This document shows positions 28,157-37,096 of a DNA stretch of 64,000 nt, piece after piece. The translations under genes were made by a program, and so were the position numbers. Origin of the DNA: Rhizobium croatiense (GTDB lineage: Bacteria > Pseudomonadota > Alphaproteobacteria > Rhizobiales > Rhizobiaceae); assembly GCF_019793465.1 (NCBI RefSeq), contig NZ_JAILYJ010000010.1, positions 1-64,000 of the forward strand. Direction: 5' to 3'. Below the pieces are notes generated by a model, which was given only the letters and a program-made list of their open reading frames with translations, was not told the origin of the DNA and searched no databases. The first letter of the stretch is position 1, and each line of letters begins with the position of its first letter.

Positions 28157-28791
28157 AGTTCGAACTGAAATCGGTCGCGGGAAAATCCATGCTGTTCGTC
28201 ATGGCGGCAGAGGCCGAATACGGCCCCTTCCTGCGCTCGCGCATCGAACCCTTGATGACCGGCGTCGGTCCGGTCGAGGCGGCGGTCGCGCTGACCAAGA
28301 CGCTGGCGCGGCTCGATGCGGCCGACGAGCTGCCGGATCTCGTCGTTTCCCTCGGCTCGGCCGGCTCGGCGAAACTGGAACAGACTGAAATTTATCAGGT
28401 AACCTCAGTTTCCTACCGCGACATGGACGCCTCGCCGCTCGGCTTCGAAAAGGGCAGGACGCCCTTCCTCGACCTGCCGGCGACGCTCGAGCTGCCGCTG
28501 CGCATTCCGGGCATTGCCGAAGCGAGCCTTTCCACGGGCGGCAATGTCATCTCGGGTGCTGCCTATACCGACATTGACGCCGACATGGTCGATATGGAGA
28601 CCTATGCGGTGCTGCGCGCCTGCCAGGGCTACAAGCTGCCGCTGATCGGCCTGCGCGGCATTTCCGACGGCGCCGTCGAGCTGCAGCACATCTCCGGCTG
28701 GACCGAATATCTGCATATCGTCGACCGCAAGCTCTCCTACGGCGTCGACAGCCTGTTCACGGCGCTGGAAGACGGGGTTTTCTGGTTCTAA
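28153..28791 (+). CDS. 5'-methylthioadenosine/S-adenosylhomocysteine nucleosidase
   Basis: The 212-aa protein has the purine nucleoside phosphorylase-like fold of the MTA/SAH nucleosidases, which split adenine from MTA and SAH and so recycle SAM by-products. TGVGPVEAAVALTK (about 36-49), MVDMETYA (about 150-157, with the ribose-contacting glutamate) and LRGISDGA (about 171-178, with the catalytic aspartate) are seen. It is coupled to the thioesterase by ATGA. It is somewhat shorter than E. coli MtnN (232 aa). Confidence 0.88.
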   Translation: MKFELKSVAGKSMLFVMAAEAEYGPFLRSRIEPLMTGVGPVEAAVALTKTLARLDAADELPDLVVSLGSAGSAKLEQTEIYQVTSVSYRDMDASPLGFEKGRTPFLDLPATLELPLRIPGIAEASLSTGGNVISGAAYTDIDADMVDMETYAVLRACQGYKLPLIGLRGISDGAVELQHISGWTEYLHIVDRKLSYGVDSLFTALEDGVFWF

Positions 28792-28804
28792 GCGGGCAAG
28801 TGCT

Positions 28805-28822
28805 GCGCGTCTTATCGGACGC
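28805..28822. repeat. Partial copy of the RIME-like palindrome core
   Basis: CGCGTC-TTATCG-GACGCG just after the nucleosidase gene repeats the core of the first palindrome at 21049-21067. It may serve as a hairpin between this gene and guaA. Confidence 0.5.
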
Positions 28823-28903
28823 GGGGACAATCGGAACAATAAAAACCCGATGCCGCCGATTTCCCCGATTGCCAGGCGAAGCGCTTTTCATTAAAGCCTC
28901 GAC

Positions 28904-30466
28904 ATGGCCCAGACAGCACATCCCGACTCCGTTCTCATCGTCGATTTCGGCAGCCAGGTGACCCAGCTCATCGCACGACGCGTGCGCGAGGCCGGCGTCT
29001 ATTGCGAAATCGTTCCCTTCCAATCGGCCGAAGAGGGCTTCAAGCGCCTTCAGCCAAAAGCCGTGATCCTGTCCGGCAGCCCGGCATCGACGGTGGACGA
29101 GGGATCGCCGCGGGCGCCCCAGATCATCTTCGACAGCGGCCTGCCGGTCTTCGGCATCTGCTACGGCCAGCAGACGATGTGCATGCAGCTCGGCGGCAAG
29201 GTCGAAAGCGGCCATCACCGCGAATTCGGCCGCGCCTTCCTCGATGTCGACAAGGACTGCCAGCTGTTCGAGGGCCTCTGGTCCTCCGGCTCGCGCCATC
29301 AGGTCTGGATGAGCCACGGCGATCGCGTCACGGCGCTGCCCGATGGTTTCGAGGTGGTCGCCACCTCCTCCAACGCGCCCTATGCCTTCATCGCCGACGA
29401 GAAGCGCAAATATTACGGCGTGCAGTTCCACCCCGAGGTCGTGCACACGCCCGACGGCGCCAAGCTGATCGGCAACTTCATTCACAACATCGCCGGCATC
29501 AAGGGCGACTGGTCGATGTCGGCCTATCGCCAAAAGGCGGTCGACGAGATCCGCAAGCAGGTGGGCGACAAGCGCGTCATCTGCGCCCTTTCCGGCGGCG
29601 TCGACAGTTCGGTCGCAGCACTGCTGATTCACGAGGCGGTCGGCGACCAGCTAACCTGCATCCTCGTCGACCACGGGCTGATGCGCAAGGACGAGGCGGC
29701 AAACGTCGTCGCCATGTTCCGCGAACACTACAATCTGCATCTGCTGCACGTCGACGCCTCCGACCGCTTCATCGGCGAGCTCGAAGGCGTCAGCGACCCG
29801 GAAACCAAGCGCAAGATCATCGGCCGGCTGTTCATCGAAACCTTCGAGGAAGAGGCGAAGAAACTCGGCGGCGCCGATTTCCTGGGCCAGGGCACGCTCT
29901 ATCCCGACGTGATCGAGAGCGTTTCCTTCACCGGCGGCCCGTCGGTGACGATCAAATCGCACCACAATGTCGGCGGCCTGCCGGAGCGCATGAAGATGCA
30001 GCTCGTCGAGCCGCTGCGCGAACTCTTCAAGGACGAGGTGCGCGCGCTCGGCCGCGAACTCGGCCTGCCCGACAGCTTCATCGGCCGCCACCCCTTCCCA
30101 GGCCCCGGCCTTGCGATCCGCTGCCCCGGCGGCATCAGCCGCGAAAAGCTGGAGATCCTGCGCGAGGCCGACGCGATCTATCTCGACGAAATCCGCAAGG
30201 CCGGCCTCTACGACGCCATCTGGCAGGCCTTCGCCGTGCTGCTTCCCGTCCAGACCGTCGGCGTCATGGGCGACGGGCGCACCTATGAATTCGTCTGCGC
30301 GTTGCGCGCCGTCACTTCGGTCGACGGCATGACCGCCGATTTCTACCATTACGACATGGAATTCCTCGGCCGCGCCGCCACTCGCATCATCAACGAGGTG
30401 CGCGGCATCAACCGCGTGGTCTATGACGTCACCTCGAAGCCACCCGGCACGATCGAGTGGGAATGA
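28904..30466 (+). CDS. guaA: GMP synthase (glutamine-hydrolysing)
   Basis: GuaA converts XMP to GMP using glutamine and ATP. The 520-aa protein has a class I glutamine amidotransferase domain (catalytic C86 in GICYGQQT; His in QFHPEVVHT near 176). An ATP pyrophosphatase domain follows with the P-loop ALSGGVDSS near 228. The C-terminal dimerisation domain ends in KPPGTIEWE. The whole protein matches the family. Confidence 0.98.
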   Translation: MAQTAHPDSVLIVDFGSQVTQLIARRVREAGVYCEIVPFQSAEEGFKRLQPKAVILSGSPASTVDEGSPRAPQIIFDSGLPVFGICYGQQTMCMQLGGKVESGHHREFGRAFLDVDKDCQLFEGLWSSGSRHQVWMSHGDRVTALPDGFEVVATSSNAPYAFIADEKRKYYGVQFHPEVVHTPDGAKLIGNFIHNIAGIKGDWSMSAYRQKAVDEIRKQVGDKRVICALSGGVDSSVAALLIHEAVGDQLTCILVDHGLMRKDEAANVVAMFREHYNLHLLHVDASDRFIGELEGVSDPETKRKIIGRLFIETFEEEAKKLGGADFLGQGTLYPDVIESVSFTGGPSVTIKSHHNVGGLPERMKMQLVEPLRELFKDEVRALGRELGLPDSFIGRHPFPGPGLAIRCPGGISREKLEILREADAIYLDEIRKAGLYDAIWQAFAVLLPVQTVGVMGDGRTYEFVCALRAVTSVDGMTADFYHYDMEFLGRAATRIINEVRGINRVVYDVTSKPPGTIEWE

Positions 30467-30516
30467 GGAATACAAGGCGGCAATAGCGTCGTTTTCGCGA
30501 TTATTGCCGCCGCCCG

Positions 30517-30738
30517 GTGATCAGTGGTCGGACCGGGAGCGGTGCTCCTCGCGCCATCGTTCCCAGCGGCGACGCAGCCGAATATGCCCGGCTGAAGGAT
30601 AAAGTCGACCTTGTTCATGAGCCTAAGCTGATGCCGTGGGGCAACCGGTCGGTGCAGTTCCGAGATCCGGAAGGCACGCTTGTCGCGCTGTTCATGCCGT
30701 TCACCGATACGGCAAAGAAGCGCTTTGCATCACGATAG
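30517..30738 (+). pseudogene. C-terminal remnant of a VOC/glyoxalase family protein
   Basis: From about 30556 the frame reads like the second half of a VOC (glyoxalase/bleomycin-resistance) protein: EYARLKDKVDLVHEPKLMPW, GNRSVQFRDPEGTLVALFMP. Only about 60 residues remain; the first beta-alpha-beta-beta-beta unit and its metal ligand are missing. It has no good start, so it is a truncated relic after guaA. Confidence 0.7.
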
Positions 30739-30878
30739 GCGCGTCACACAACGCGCAGCCAAGTGGTTCGCCTCCGAAAAACCAATTGCAAATTACAATC
30801 AGTCGATCTAACTTCTGACCGATTGGGCGGACGCAATCTGACCTCATGCGGATGGACCCTTGAAGGAAAGGAGTGAGC

Positions 30879-31409
30879 ATGGCCAAGCTCGTGTTCGGAA
30901 TGAACCAATCGCTGGACGGCTACGTCGATCATACCGCGTTTGCGCCAGATCCGATACTCTTCCGTCACTTCATCGAAGCGACGCAGCGGCAGGCGGGCAG
31001 TGTGTACGGTCGCCATATGTACGAGATCATGCGTTACTGGGATGACGACCATCCTGAATGGGACGCGGACAGACGCGCCTTCGCGGCCGCCTGGCGGAAC
31101 CAGCCGAAATGGGTCGCCTCGCGCTCGTTGAAATCGGTCGGTCCAAACGCCAGCCTTGTTGACGGCGATCTCGAGGGCGCGATCCGTAAGCTGAAGGCCG
31201 AACGCGACGGAGAGATCGAAGTCGCCGGCCCGGATTTGGCGCGAAGCCTGACCGATCTTGGCCTGATCGATGAATATGTCATCTATCTGCACCCCGTCGT
31301 GCTCGGTCACGGCAGGCCATATTTCGCCGGACCCCGACCGCCGCTCCGCCTTATGGCCAATGACCGGATTGGCGAGGATGTGATCCGGCTGGTCTACGTT
31401 CCTGCTTGA
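30879..31409 (+). CDS. RibD C-terminal / dihydrofolate-reductase-like protein
   Basis: The 176-aa protein has the DHFR-like fold of the RibD_C family: KLVFGMNQSLDGYVDH at the N-terminus, QAGSVYGRHMYEIMRYWD near 40-57, VAGPDLARSLTDLGLIDEY near 110 and LHPVVLGHGRPYFAG near 135. Members reduce pteridine- or flavin-like substrates; the true substrate is unknown. AAGGAG sets ATG 30879 as the start. Confidence 0.9.
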   Translation: MAKLVFGMNQSLDGYVDHTAFAPDPILFRHFIEATQRQAGSVYGRHMYEIMRYWDDDHPEWDADRRAFAAAWRNQPKWVASRSLKSVGPNASLVDGDLEGAIRKLKAERDGEIEVAGPDLARSLTDLGLIDEYVIYLHPVVLGHGRPYFAGPRPPLRLMANDRIGEDVIRLVYVPA

Positions 31410-31486
31410 TTTCCCAAATCCCAGCAGCCGGCCAAGGTTTCCTCGGCCGGCCGCGCTCGGTAGGGAGAATGGCTGTGACGACGGCG

Positions 31487-32032
31487 TCAGCGGCCGTAGG
31501 TGACTTCAAGCGAGGCCTTGTCGAGCGTATTCGCCCGGACATAGTAGCCGACCATCGCGCCCGGCGCCGTATCGGGAAGCGGCAGCTTGTCGACCGAGAG
31601 CGCGTAGACCGTGAACTGGTAATGGTGCGGCGCATCGCCGACCGGCGGGCATGCGCCGCCATAGCCTGATGTACCGAAATCCGTACGGCCTTCCACGGCC
31701 CCTGCCGGAAGCTTTTTGTCACCGCTGGCCCCGGTCGCAATCTTTGAGGCGTCTGCCGGAATGTTGAACACCGACCAATGCCACCAGCCCGAACCGGTCG
31801 GAGCATCCGGGTCGTAGACCATGACGGCGAAGCTCTTGGTTCCCTCTGGAGCACCCGACCAGGTGAGTTCCGGCGAGATGTTCTTGCCCGTGCAGCCGAA
31901 GCTGTTGAAGACCTGCGCATCGGCCATGGTCTTGCCTGATGTCAGGTCTTTCGAAGTGAGCTTCATTTCGGCTTGGGCGGCCGTGGCGCCAAAGACGGAC
32001 GCGGCCAGAAGTGCTGCTGTTATAAGACGCAT
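31487..32032 (-). CDS. YbhB/YbcL family Raf-kinase-inhibitor-like protein (PEBP), exported
   Basis: A 181-aa PEBP-fold protein with a signal peptide (MRLITAALLAASVFGATAAQA). Motifs are TGKNISPELTWSGAPEGTKS near 50, VMVYDPDAPTGSGWWHWSVF near 70, and the conserved GACPP...HHYQFTVYAL near 120-140. The fold binds anionic ligands in a small pocket; bacterial roles are mostly unknown. Start ATG 32032 follows AGGAAAA. It lies 40 bp from the AraC gene on the same strand, so it may be cotranscribed with or controlled by it. Confidence 0.92.
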   Translation of the reverse strand: MRLITAALLAASVFGATAAQAEMKLTSKDLTSGKTMADAQVFNSFGCTGKNISPELTWSGAPEGTKSFAVMVYDPDAPTGSGWWHWSVFNIPADASKIATGASGDKKLPAGAVEGRTDFGTSGYGGACPPVGDAPHHYQFTVYALSVDKLPLPDTAPGAMVGYYVRANTLDKASLEVTYGR

Positions 32033-32072
32033 GTTGTTTTCCTGCGTTGATGATGCGGGAAAACTACCGTTG

Positions 32073-32924
32073 TCACGGCAGCGCATCTGCCCCGCTATGC
32101 TCAACTTCTGCCCCGATCCGCTCAAAACGCTCAGTTCCGCCCCGCACATGGCGCGGATTGACGCCGAACCGCTCTTTGAAGCGCGCCGAAAATTGCGACG
32201 GCGAATCGTAACCGACTTCGAGCGCCACCTGTGCCATCGGCAGGGTTGTGGTTTGGATGAGGGCGAGGGCGCGATTCATCCTTGTGTCGCTCAATATCTC
32301 GCTGAAACTTGTCTTTTCGGCGGCGAGCTTACGCCGGAGCGTCGCTTCGCTCATGTTGAAGGCGCGCGCCGCGTGCCCCACCGTCCAATCAAAGGCCGTA
32401 TCACTTTCAATCATCTGCCTCAGCCGGTCCTCGAGCCGAGGACTTTCGCATCGGCCGAGCACCGCGCCGCAGAGCGCAAACCAGGTGATCAGCTCCATCA
32501 AACGCGCCTTGGCAATGGCGCCGGGAAGCCTCGTCAGATTGCCGGGCTGACAGCAATAGGCAAACAATGCCGCCGCTTCCTCCGGCAGGTTCGAGGTACT
32601 TGCAGGGAGCGTCCGCGCGGGGACGGCGATCGAACCCATGGCGATATAGGCATCCTCGAACAGCTGTCTTGGAACAGGCAGCGCCAGGGTCTGATACTTC
32701 TGCGGCGCCTTTGGAATGTTCTCCATCGTCAACGGCCGATAGTCGGGCAGCAGGGCATAAGCGCCCGCCTCAAGGCGCAAAGCCTTGTCATCCGCCATGA
32801 CGATCTTCGTTCCCGATTGCACCTGGATCAATAAGGGGCTCGTATTGACGAGACGAAAAAAGCAGGCCCGCCCACCCTGGCGGATCAGGGCCCTGGTTGG
32901 AATGCGAAAGACGTCGTCCAGCAT
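32073..32924 (-). CDS. AraC family transcriptional regulator
   Basis: This 283-aa regulator has an N-terminal sensing region (about 1-170) and a C-terminal AraC double helix-turn-helix. The first helix pair is in HAARAFNMSEATLRRKLAAE, and the second in LPMAQVALEVGYDSPSQFSARFKERFGVNP, the AraC signature. The sensing half resembles the AraC subgroup that carries a CFA/I-like N-terminal fold. A possible target is the adjacent exported PEBP gene downstream. Confidence 0.94.
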   Translation of the reverse strand: MLDDVFRIPTRALIRQGGRACFFRLVNTSPLLIQVQSGTKIVMADDKALRLEAGAYALLPDYRPLTMENIPKAPQKYQTLALPVPRQLFEDAYIAMGSIAVPARTLPASTSNLPEEAAALFAYCCQPGNLTRLPGAIAKARLMELITWFALCGAVLGRCESPRLEDRLRQMIESDTAFDWTVGHAARAFNMSEATLRRKLAAEKTSFSEILSDTRMNRALALIQTTTLPMAQVALEVGYDSPSQFSARFKERFGVNPRHVRGGTERFERIGAEVEHSGADALP

Positions 32925-32945
32925 GGCTTCTCCGGCAACAGGCTG

Positions 32946-32973
32946 CCCCTCGCCCCTGATCCTTGGCGAGGGG
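32946..32973. other. 9-bp-stem hairpin upstream of the AraC gene
   Basis: CCCCTCGCC and GGCGAGGGG are a perfect inverted repeat with a 10-nt loop between the LysR stop and the AraC start. There is no T-run; it may be a leftover of the LysR terminator or a repeat fragment. Confidence 0.4.
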
Positions 32974-33107
32974 AAATAGCAAAACCACGTGACAGGGGCA
33001 ACCTTGAGCCGGGGCGTATGCCGGCAGGAGCCGCCGCATCCCTCGCCGGGAAGACTGACTTCAGTTCGCTTGGATCGACCGCAAGTTCGGCAAGGGCTCG
33101 ACCGTAT

Positions 33108-34004
33108 CTAACGCCGGGCAGACCTCTTGATATGCTCAACCAGCGCCCGCAGCTTCAGCGGCTGCCGCTCGCGCCTGGGATAATAGAGATAAAAGCCGGG
33201 AAAGGGCGGGCAGAAATCTTCCAGCAGCGGCACGAGCTCTCCGCGATCGAAATAGGGCTGGAAGGTTTCCACCATGCCGAAGGTGATCCCCGCCCCGGCA
33301 CAGGCCAGGCGGATCATCATGCCCATATCGTTCGTTGTGACGGCAGGGTCGACGGCGACGTCGAAATCGCGATTGTTTTCAGTGAACTCCCAGCGGTAGG
33401 GCGCCGTATCCGGGCGAGGCCGCCAGCCGATGCAGGCATGGTTTTGCAAGTCGCGGGGATGGCGCGGACGGCTGCGGCGCTTGATGTAGGCAGGAGAAGC
33501 CGCGGGGCATTGGCGCTGCTCTTGGGAGACGGATACCGCGATCATGTCCTGTTCGATCACCTCGCCGAGCCGGACACCGGCGTCAAAACCAGCCTCGACG
33601 ATATCGAATTCTTCATCGGTGATGGTGATATCGAGTTTGATTTCGGGACAGGCTTCGATGAAGCCGGCGAGCAACGTGCCGGATAGGAAGCTTTCGGCGA
33701 TCGAGGACACCGTGAGCCTCAGCAGGCCGCTCGGGCGCGCCTGCATGTCCCGCACCGTCTGCATCGCATCCCTGACCTGCCGGACCGATGGACGAACCGC
33801 CGCGAAGAACACTTCGCCGGCTTCGGTCAGGCTGACGCTACGCGTAGTGCGCTGGACGAGCGCGACGCCAAGACGATCCTCCAGACGCTGCAGGGACTGA
33901 CTGACGGCGGAGCGGGTGACGCCGAGACGCTCGCCTGCAAGGCGAAAGCTCCGCGCCTCCGCCACGGCGAGAAAGACTGAGATGCCGTCTAGATCGTCGA
34001 CCAT
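33108..34004 (-). CDS. LysR family transcriptional regulator
   Basis: The 298-aa regulator has the winged HTH at 1-60: AEARSFRLAGERLGVTRSAVSQSLQRLEDRLGVALV, followed by the RTTRSVSLTEAGE linker and the LysR effector-binding domain. It belongs to the DNA-binding subgroup often paired with oxidoreductases. It is divergent from the Atu4866-like gene and two SDR genes, and a palindrome TTGGTTA-N7-TAACCAA overlaps its own start (34004-34024). Self-repression and control of the SDR cluster are likely. Confidence 0.95.
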   Translation of the reverse strand: MVDDLDGISVFLAVAEARSFRLAGERLGVTRSAVSQSLQRLEDRLGVALVQRTTRSVSLTEAGEVFFAAVRPSVRQVRDAMQTVRDMQARPSGLLRLTVSSIAESFLSGTLLAGFIEACPEIKLDITITDEEFDIVEAGFDAGVRLGEVIEQDMIAVSVSQEQRQCPAASPAYIKRRSRPRHPRDLQNHACIGWRPRPDTAPYRWEFTENNRDFDVAVDPAVTTNDMGMMIRLACAGAGITFGMVETFQPYFDRGELVPLLEDFCPPFPGFYLYYPRRERQPLKLRALVEHIKRSARR

Positions 34005-34024
34005 TGGTTAGGAAATTTAACCAA
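34004..34024. promoter_or_regulatory. LysR-type palindrome, TTGGTTA-N7-TAACCAA
   Basis: A perfect 7-bp dyad starting within the first codon of the LysR gene contains the T-N11-A pattern common in LysR sites. Its position fits autoregulation and control of the divergent gene at 34121. Confidence 0.65.
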
Positions 34025-34120
34025 GCCATCGCGGATTGGCAACTTAATCACTTCAGTTCGTGCGCCTATCTTTTCTGTCGAGCCCGCAAAACAGCGGTGC
34101 TGACCTCGAAAGGAAGAAGG

Positions 34121-34495
34121 ATGCAAAACATTGCCATGAGATCCGTCCTGCATTTCTGCGCCGCCGCCACCTTAGCCGGCACGGCGGTCAGCCCGGCAGC
34201 CGGAGATAGCGTCGGCGGCCGCCAATCCACGCGTCCACAAGCAAGCGAGAACACGATGCAGCAACATCCCTATGTCGGCATGTGGGTGACCGACGACGGC
34301 CGGGTCCGCCACCAGCTTCTGTCCAACGGTCGCTATGACGAGGCCCGAGGAAACCGGGAGAGCGCCTATCGAGGCCGTTACGAAGTGGTCGGGAGCCACA
34401 TCGAATACTGGGACGATACCGGCTTCACGGCCGACGGTGATTTCGTTGACGGTAACACCCTCCATCACGGCGGCATGGTGCTTCGCCGCAAATGA
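34121..34495 (+). CDS. Atu4866-like small exported protein
   Basis: The 124-aa protein has a signal-like N-terminus (MRSVLHFCAAATLAGTAVSP, from the second Met) and a beta-rich C-terminal domain. Its motifs, QQHPYVGMWVTDDGRVRHQL, NGRYDEARGNRESAYRGRYE and IEYWDDTGFTADGDFVDG, match the Agrobacterium Atu4866 family (small lipocalin-like barrel). Function unknown. GGAAGAAGG precedes ATG 34121. It is first of three genes divergent from LysR. Confidence 0.88.
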   Translation: MQNIAMRSVLHFCAAATLAGTAVSPAAGDSVGGRQSTRPQASENTMQQHPYVGMWVTDDGRVRHQLLSNGRYDEARGNRESAYRGRYEVVGSHIEYWDDTGFTADGDFVDGNTLHHGGMVLRRK

Positions 34496-34541
34496 CAAGC
34501 TCGCTCAATAAGGCTCTATCCGGCCGGAAAGGATGAGGATC

Positions 34542-35384
34542 ATGTCTTCCACCACACCCATCTGGTTCATAACAGGCGCATCGTCCGGCCTCGGCCGGTC
34601 GCTCGCCGAGGCGGTTCTCGCCCGTGGCTGGCGCGCCGCGATGACGGCGCGCAGACCCGAGACCCTCCGGGATCTCGCAACGCAACACGGCGACCGCGCC
34701 CTTGCTCTCGCCCTCGATGTGACGGATAGCCGGTCCGTCGCCCGCGCGGTTCACGACGCCGAGGCGCATTTCGGCGCGATCGACGTCGCCGTCAACAATG
34801 CCGGCTACGGTTACCTCTCGGCGATTGAAGAGGGCGAGGACGCAGAGATACGCGCCCAGTTCGAGACCAATGTCTTCGGTCTGATCGCCGTCACCAAGCA
34901 TGTCCTGCCGGGCATGCGCGCGCGCCGGCGGGGGCATATCTTCAACGTCTCGTCGCTCGGCGGGCTCGTCGCCTTCGCCGCGACCGGCTACTACCACGCC
35001 ACCAAATTCGCGGTCGAAGCCCTGTCGGAATCGCTTTCCCATGAGGTCAAGCCGCTCGGCATCAGGGTGACGATCCTCGAACCCGGTGCCTTCCGCACGG
35101 ATTGGGCCGGCCGGTCGATGGTCGAATCCAGGACGGTTATCGACGACTATGCCGAAACCTCAGGCAAGCGGCGCCAGGCCACCCGTTCGGTTTCCGGCAA
35201 ACAGCCGGGCGATCCGGCGCGTGCCGCCGCTGCCATCATATCGGCGTTCGAGGCGGAGGAGTCGCCATTGCGCCTGCTGCTCGGAGCGCCCGCCCTGAAG
35301 ATCGCCCGCGAACGGCTCGATGCGCTGCGGGCAAATTTCGACGGCTGGGCGCAGACAACGCTCAGCGCCGATTTCCCCGACTGA
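34542..35384 (+). CDS. Short-chain dehydrogenase/reductase
   Basis: This 280-aa classical SDR has the Rossmann motif FITGASSGLGRSLAE (9-23), NNAGYG near 86, the catalytic serine in NVSSLGG near 137 and YYHATK (tyrosine and lysine) near 150. The C-terminus is longer than in simple SDRs, like the ones acting on alkyl or steroid alcohols. Start ATG 34542 is preferred over ATG 34533 because GAGGATC is just upstream. It is 46 bp after the Atu4866-like gene. Confidence 0.94.
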   Translation: MSSTTPIWFITGASSGLGRSLAEAVLARGWRAAMTARRPETLRDLATQHGDRALALALDVTDSRSVARAVHDAEAHFGAIDVAVNNAGYGYLSAIEEGEDAEIRAQFETNVFGLIAVTKHVLPGMRARRRGHIFNVSSLGGLVAFAATGYYHATKFAVEALSESLSHEVKPLGIRVTILEPGAFRTDWAGRSMVESRTVIDDYAETSGKRRQATRSVSGKQPGDPARAAAAIISAFEAEESPLRLLLGAPALKIARERLDALRANFDGWAQTTLSADFPD

Positions 35385-35426
35385 GCCGCGCCCGAGAAAA
35401 CACTCAACAGACAAATGGAGCTTGAA

Positions 35427-36161
35427 ATGTCGAACATCGAAGGAAAAGTCATTGCCATCACCGGCGCCAGCAGCGGCATCGGCGAGGCTGCTGCAAAGGT
35501 GCTGGCTGCGGCCGGCGCCCACATCGTGATCGGCGCCCGCCGCATTGAGCGCCTAGAGAGGCTCGCCGGCGAAATCGAAGCCAGGGGCGGAACGGTACGG
35601 CTGCAAAAGCTTGACGTCACCGACCGCTCTGAGGTCGAGGCCTTTGCAGGCTTTGCCAGATCCGAGTTCGGCCGGCTTGATGTCATTGTTAACAATGCCG
35701 GTCTAATGCCGCTCTCGCCGCTCGAGGCCCTGAAGGTCGATGAATGGGACCGGATGATCGACGTCAACATCAAGGGCGTGCTCTACGGCATCGCCGCAGC
35801 CCTGCCGATCATGAGGGCGCAGGGTTCCGGGCAGATCATCAACCTGTCTTCGATCGGCGGCCACAGCGTCTCGCCAACGGCCGCCGTCTATTGCGCGACG
35901 AAATTCGCAGTCCGTGCAATCTCGGACGGGCTGCGGCAAGAGACCGATCGCATCCGCGTGACCGTCATCTCTCCCGGCACGACGACATCGGAACTGGCCG
36001 ACACGATCACCGACCCGACTGCGCGCGACGCCATGAAGGCGTTCAGGGCGATCACGATCAGCCCCGATTCTATCGCCAATGCGATCCTCTATGCCGTCAG
36101 CCAGCCTGACGATGTCGATGTCAGCGAGCTCATCATCCGGCCGACCGCCAGCCCGCATTGA
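35427..36161 (+). CDS. Short-chain dehydrogenase/reductase (second)
   Basis: A 244-aa classical SDR with VIAITGASSGIGEAAAKVL (8-26), NNAGLMPLSP near 87, the catalytic serine in NLSSIGGHSVS near 138 and VYCATK near 153. It resembles NADP-dependent alcohol or ketone reductases (YdfG-like). It is 42 bp after the first SDR; both belong to the LysR-linked cluster. ATG 35415 upstream in frame is an alternative start. Confidence 0.94.
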   Translation: MSNIEGKVIAITGASSGIGEAAAKVLAAAGAHIVIGARRIERLERLAGEIEARGGTVRLQKLDVTDRSEVEAFAGFARSEFGRLDVIVNNAGLMPLSPLEALKVDEWDRMIDVNIKGVLYGIAAALPIMRAQGSGQIINLSSIGGHSVSPTAAVYCATKFAVRAISDGLRQETDRIRVTVISPGTTTSELADTITDPTARDAMKAFRAITISPDSIANAILYAVSQPDDVDVSELIIRPTASPH

Positions 36162-36194
36162 GCAGTCGATATCCAATTGAAATTGCCCCGCCGC

Positions 36195-36758
36195 CTAAAA
36201 CCCCAGCGACTGCTGGGCGGGCGGCGGCGGGGCGAGGTTGACGCCTTCGAGCTCCAGCATGCGGGTCTTCGACGTCGAACCGCCGGGAGCGGAGAAGCCG
36301 CCGATCTTGCCGCCGGCCGCCAGCACCCGGTGGCAGGGAATGATCAGCGCGACGGGGTTCTTCGCCATCGCCTGGCCGACGTCTCGGGCAGCTTCCGGCC
36401 CGGCGCCCAGCTCTTTCGCCAGCGCGCCGTAGGTGGTCGTGCGGCCCCAGCCGATGCGCCTTGCCGCCGCATAAATCTCCCTGAAAAAAGCATCCTGGCC
36501 GGCAAGATCGAGTTCGACGCCGGAGAAATCCGTCTCCTCACCCTGGAAGTAGCGCTTCACTGCCGCCACGGTCTCGAGCACACCAGGCGTCGGCGCGCCG
36601 GCTTCGGCATCCGGCAGCCGGCGCAGCAAGAGCCGCTCAGTCGCCTCCGCAGTTTTCGTCGGCAGCTGGAAACGGACGATGCCGGCGTCGCTCCAGGCAA
36701 TGCCGCAGAAACCACCCGCGGTTTCGAAGATGAGATAGTGGGGTATCGTCTGGGCCAT
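36195..36758 (-). CDS. ogt: Methylated-DNA--protein-cysteine methyltransferase (Ogt type)
   Basis: The 187-aa suicide enzyme removes alkyl groups from O6-alkylguanine to its cysteine. The acceptor is C142 in IIPCHRVL; TTYGALAKELG (108-118) is the helix-turn-helix and GGKIGGFS (149-156) closes the site. The start MAQTIPHY at 36758 is chosen because upstream in-frame codons lie in an AT-rich leader. It stands alone, convergent with the SDR cluster. Confidence 0.95.
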   Translation of the reverse strand: MAQTIPHYLIFETAGGFCGIAWSDAGIVRFQLPTKTAEATERLLLRRLPDAEAGAPTPGVLETVAAVKRYFQGEETDFSGVELDLAGQDAFFREIYAAARRIGWGRTTTYGALAKELGAGPEAARDVGQAMAKNPVALIIPCHRVLAAGGKIGGFSAPGGSTSKTRMLELEGVNLAPPPPAQQSLGF

Positions 36759-37096
36759 GACACAGCCTCCGCCTTTTCGATTACCATCAAAATCGTACGG
36801 GACGGCCGCTGTTTCAACCCGATTCTTGCGCATCTCGTTCTTTTTTTGTTCTTTGCTATTCTGCCTTGCAGGCGTATCTTTCGCCCCGTATGGAGCGCGA
36901 GGCGGTCATGACGACCTGACAGGCCATGAACCAGTTCCTGCTGATCCACAGCGTTCTCGGAAAAACCGGATACCACATCATCGATCGCTGGCCGCTTTTC
37001 GGCTGAGGGTCCGTGCCCGGTGAGGCTTGCGCTTGCCGGATATCCGCGCATAAAGCTGGACGAACCGTTGGGTCGGCAAACGCGGAGCACGACAGC
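36759..37096. other. Intergenic, 338 bp, ogt to AstE-like gene
   Basis: It probably carries divergent promoters. A T-rich stretch lies at 36840-36860. A 26-codon frame at 36926 (MNQFLLIHSVLGKTGYHIID...) has no convincing ribosome site. Nothing else is supported. Confidence 0.5.

Noticed and set aside
29002..30288. 428-codon frame within guaA
   Set aside because: Arginine- and proline-rich out-of-frame shadow of guaA with no recognisable domain.
36926..37006. 26-codon plus-strand frame before the AstE-like gene
   Set aside because: Possible small peptide, but no convincing ribosome site or features.
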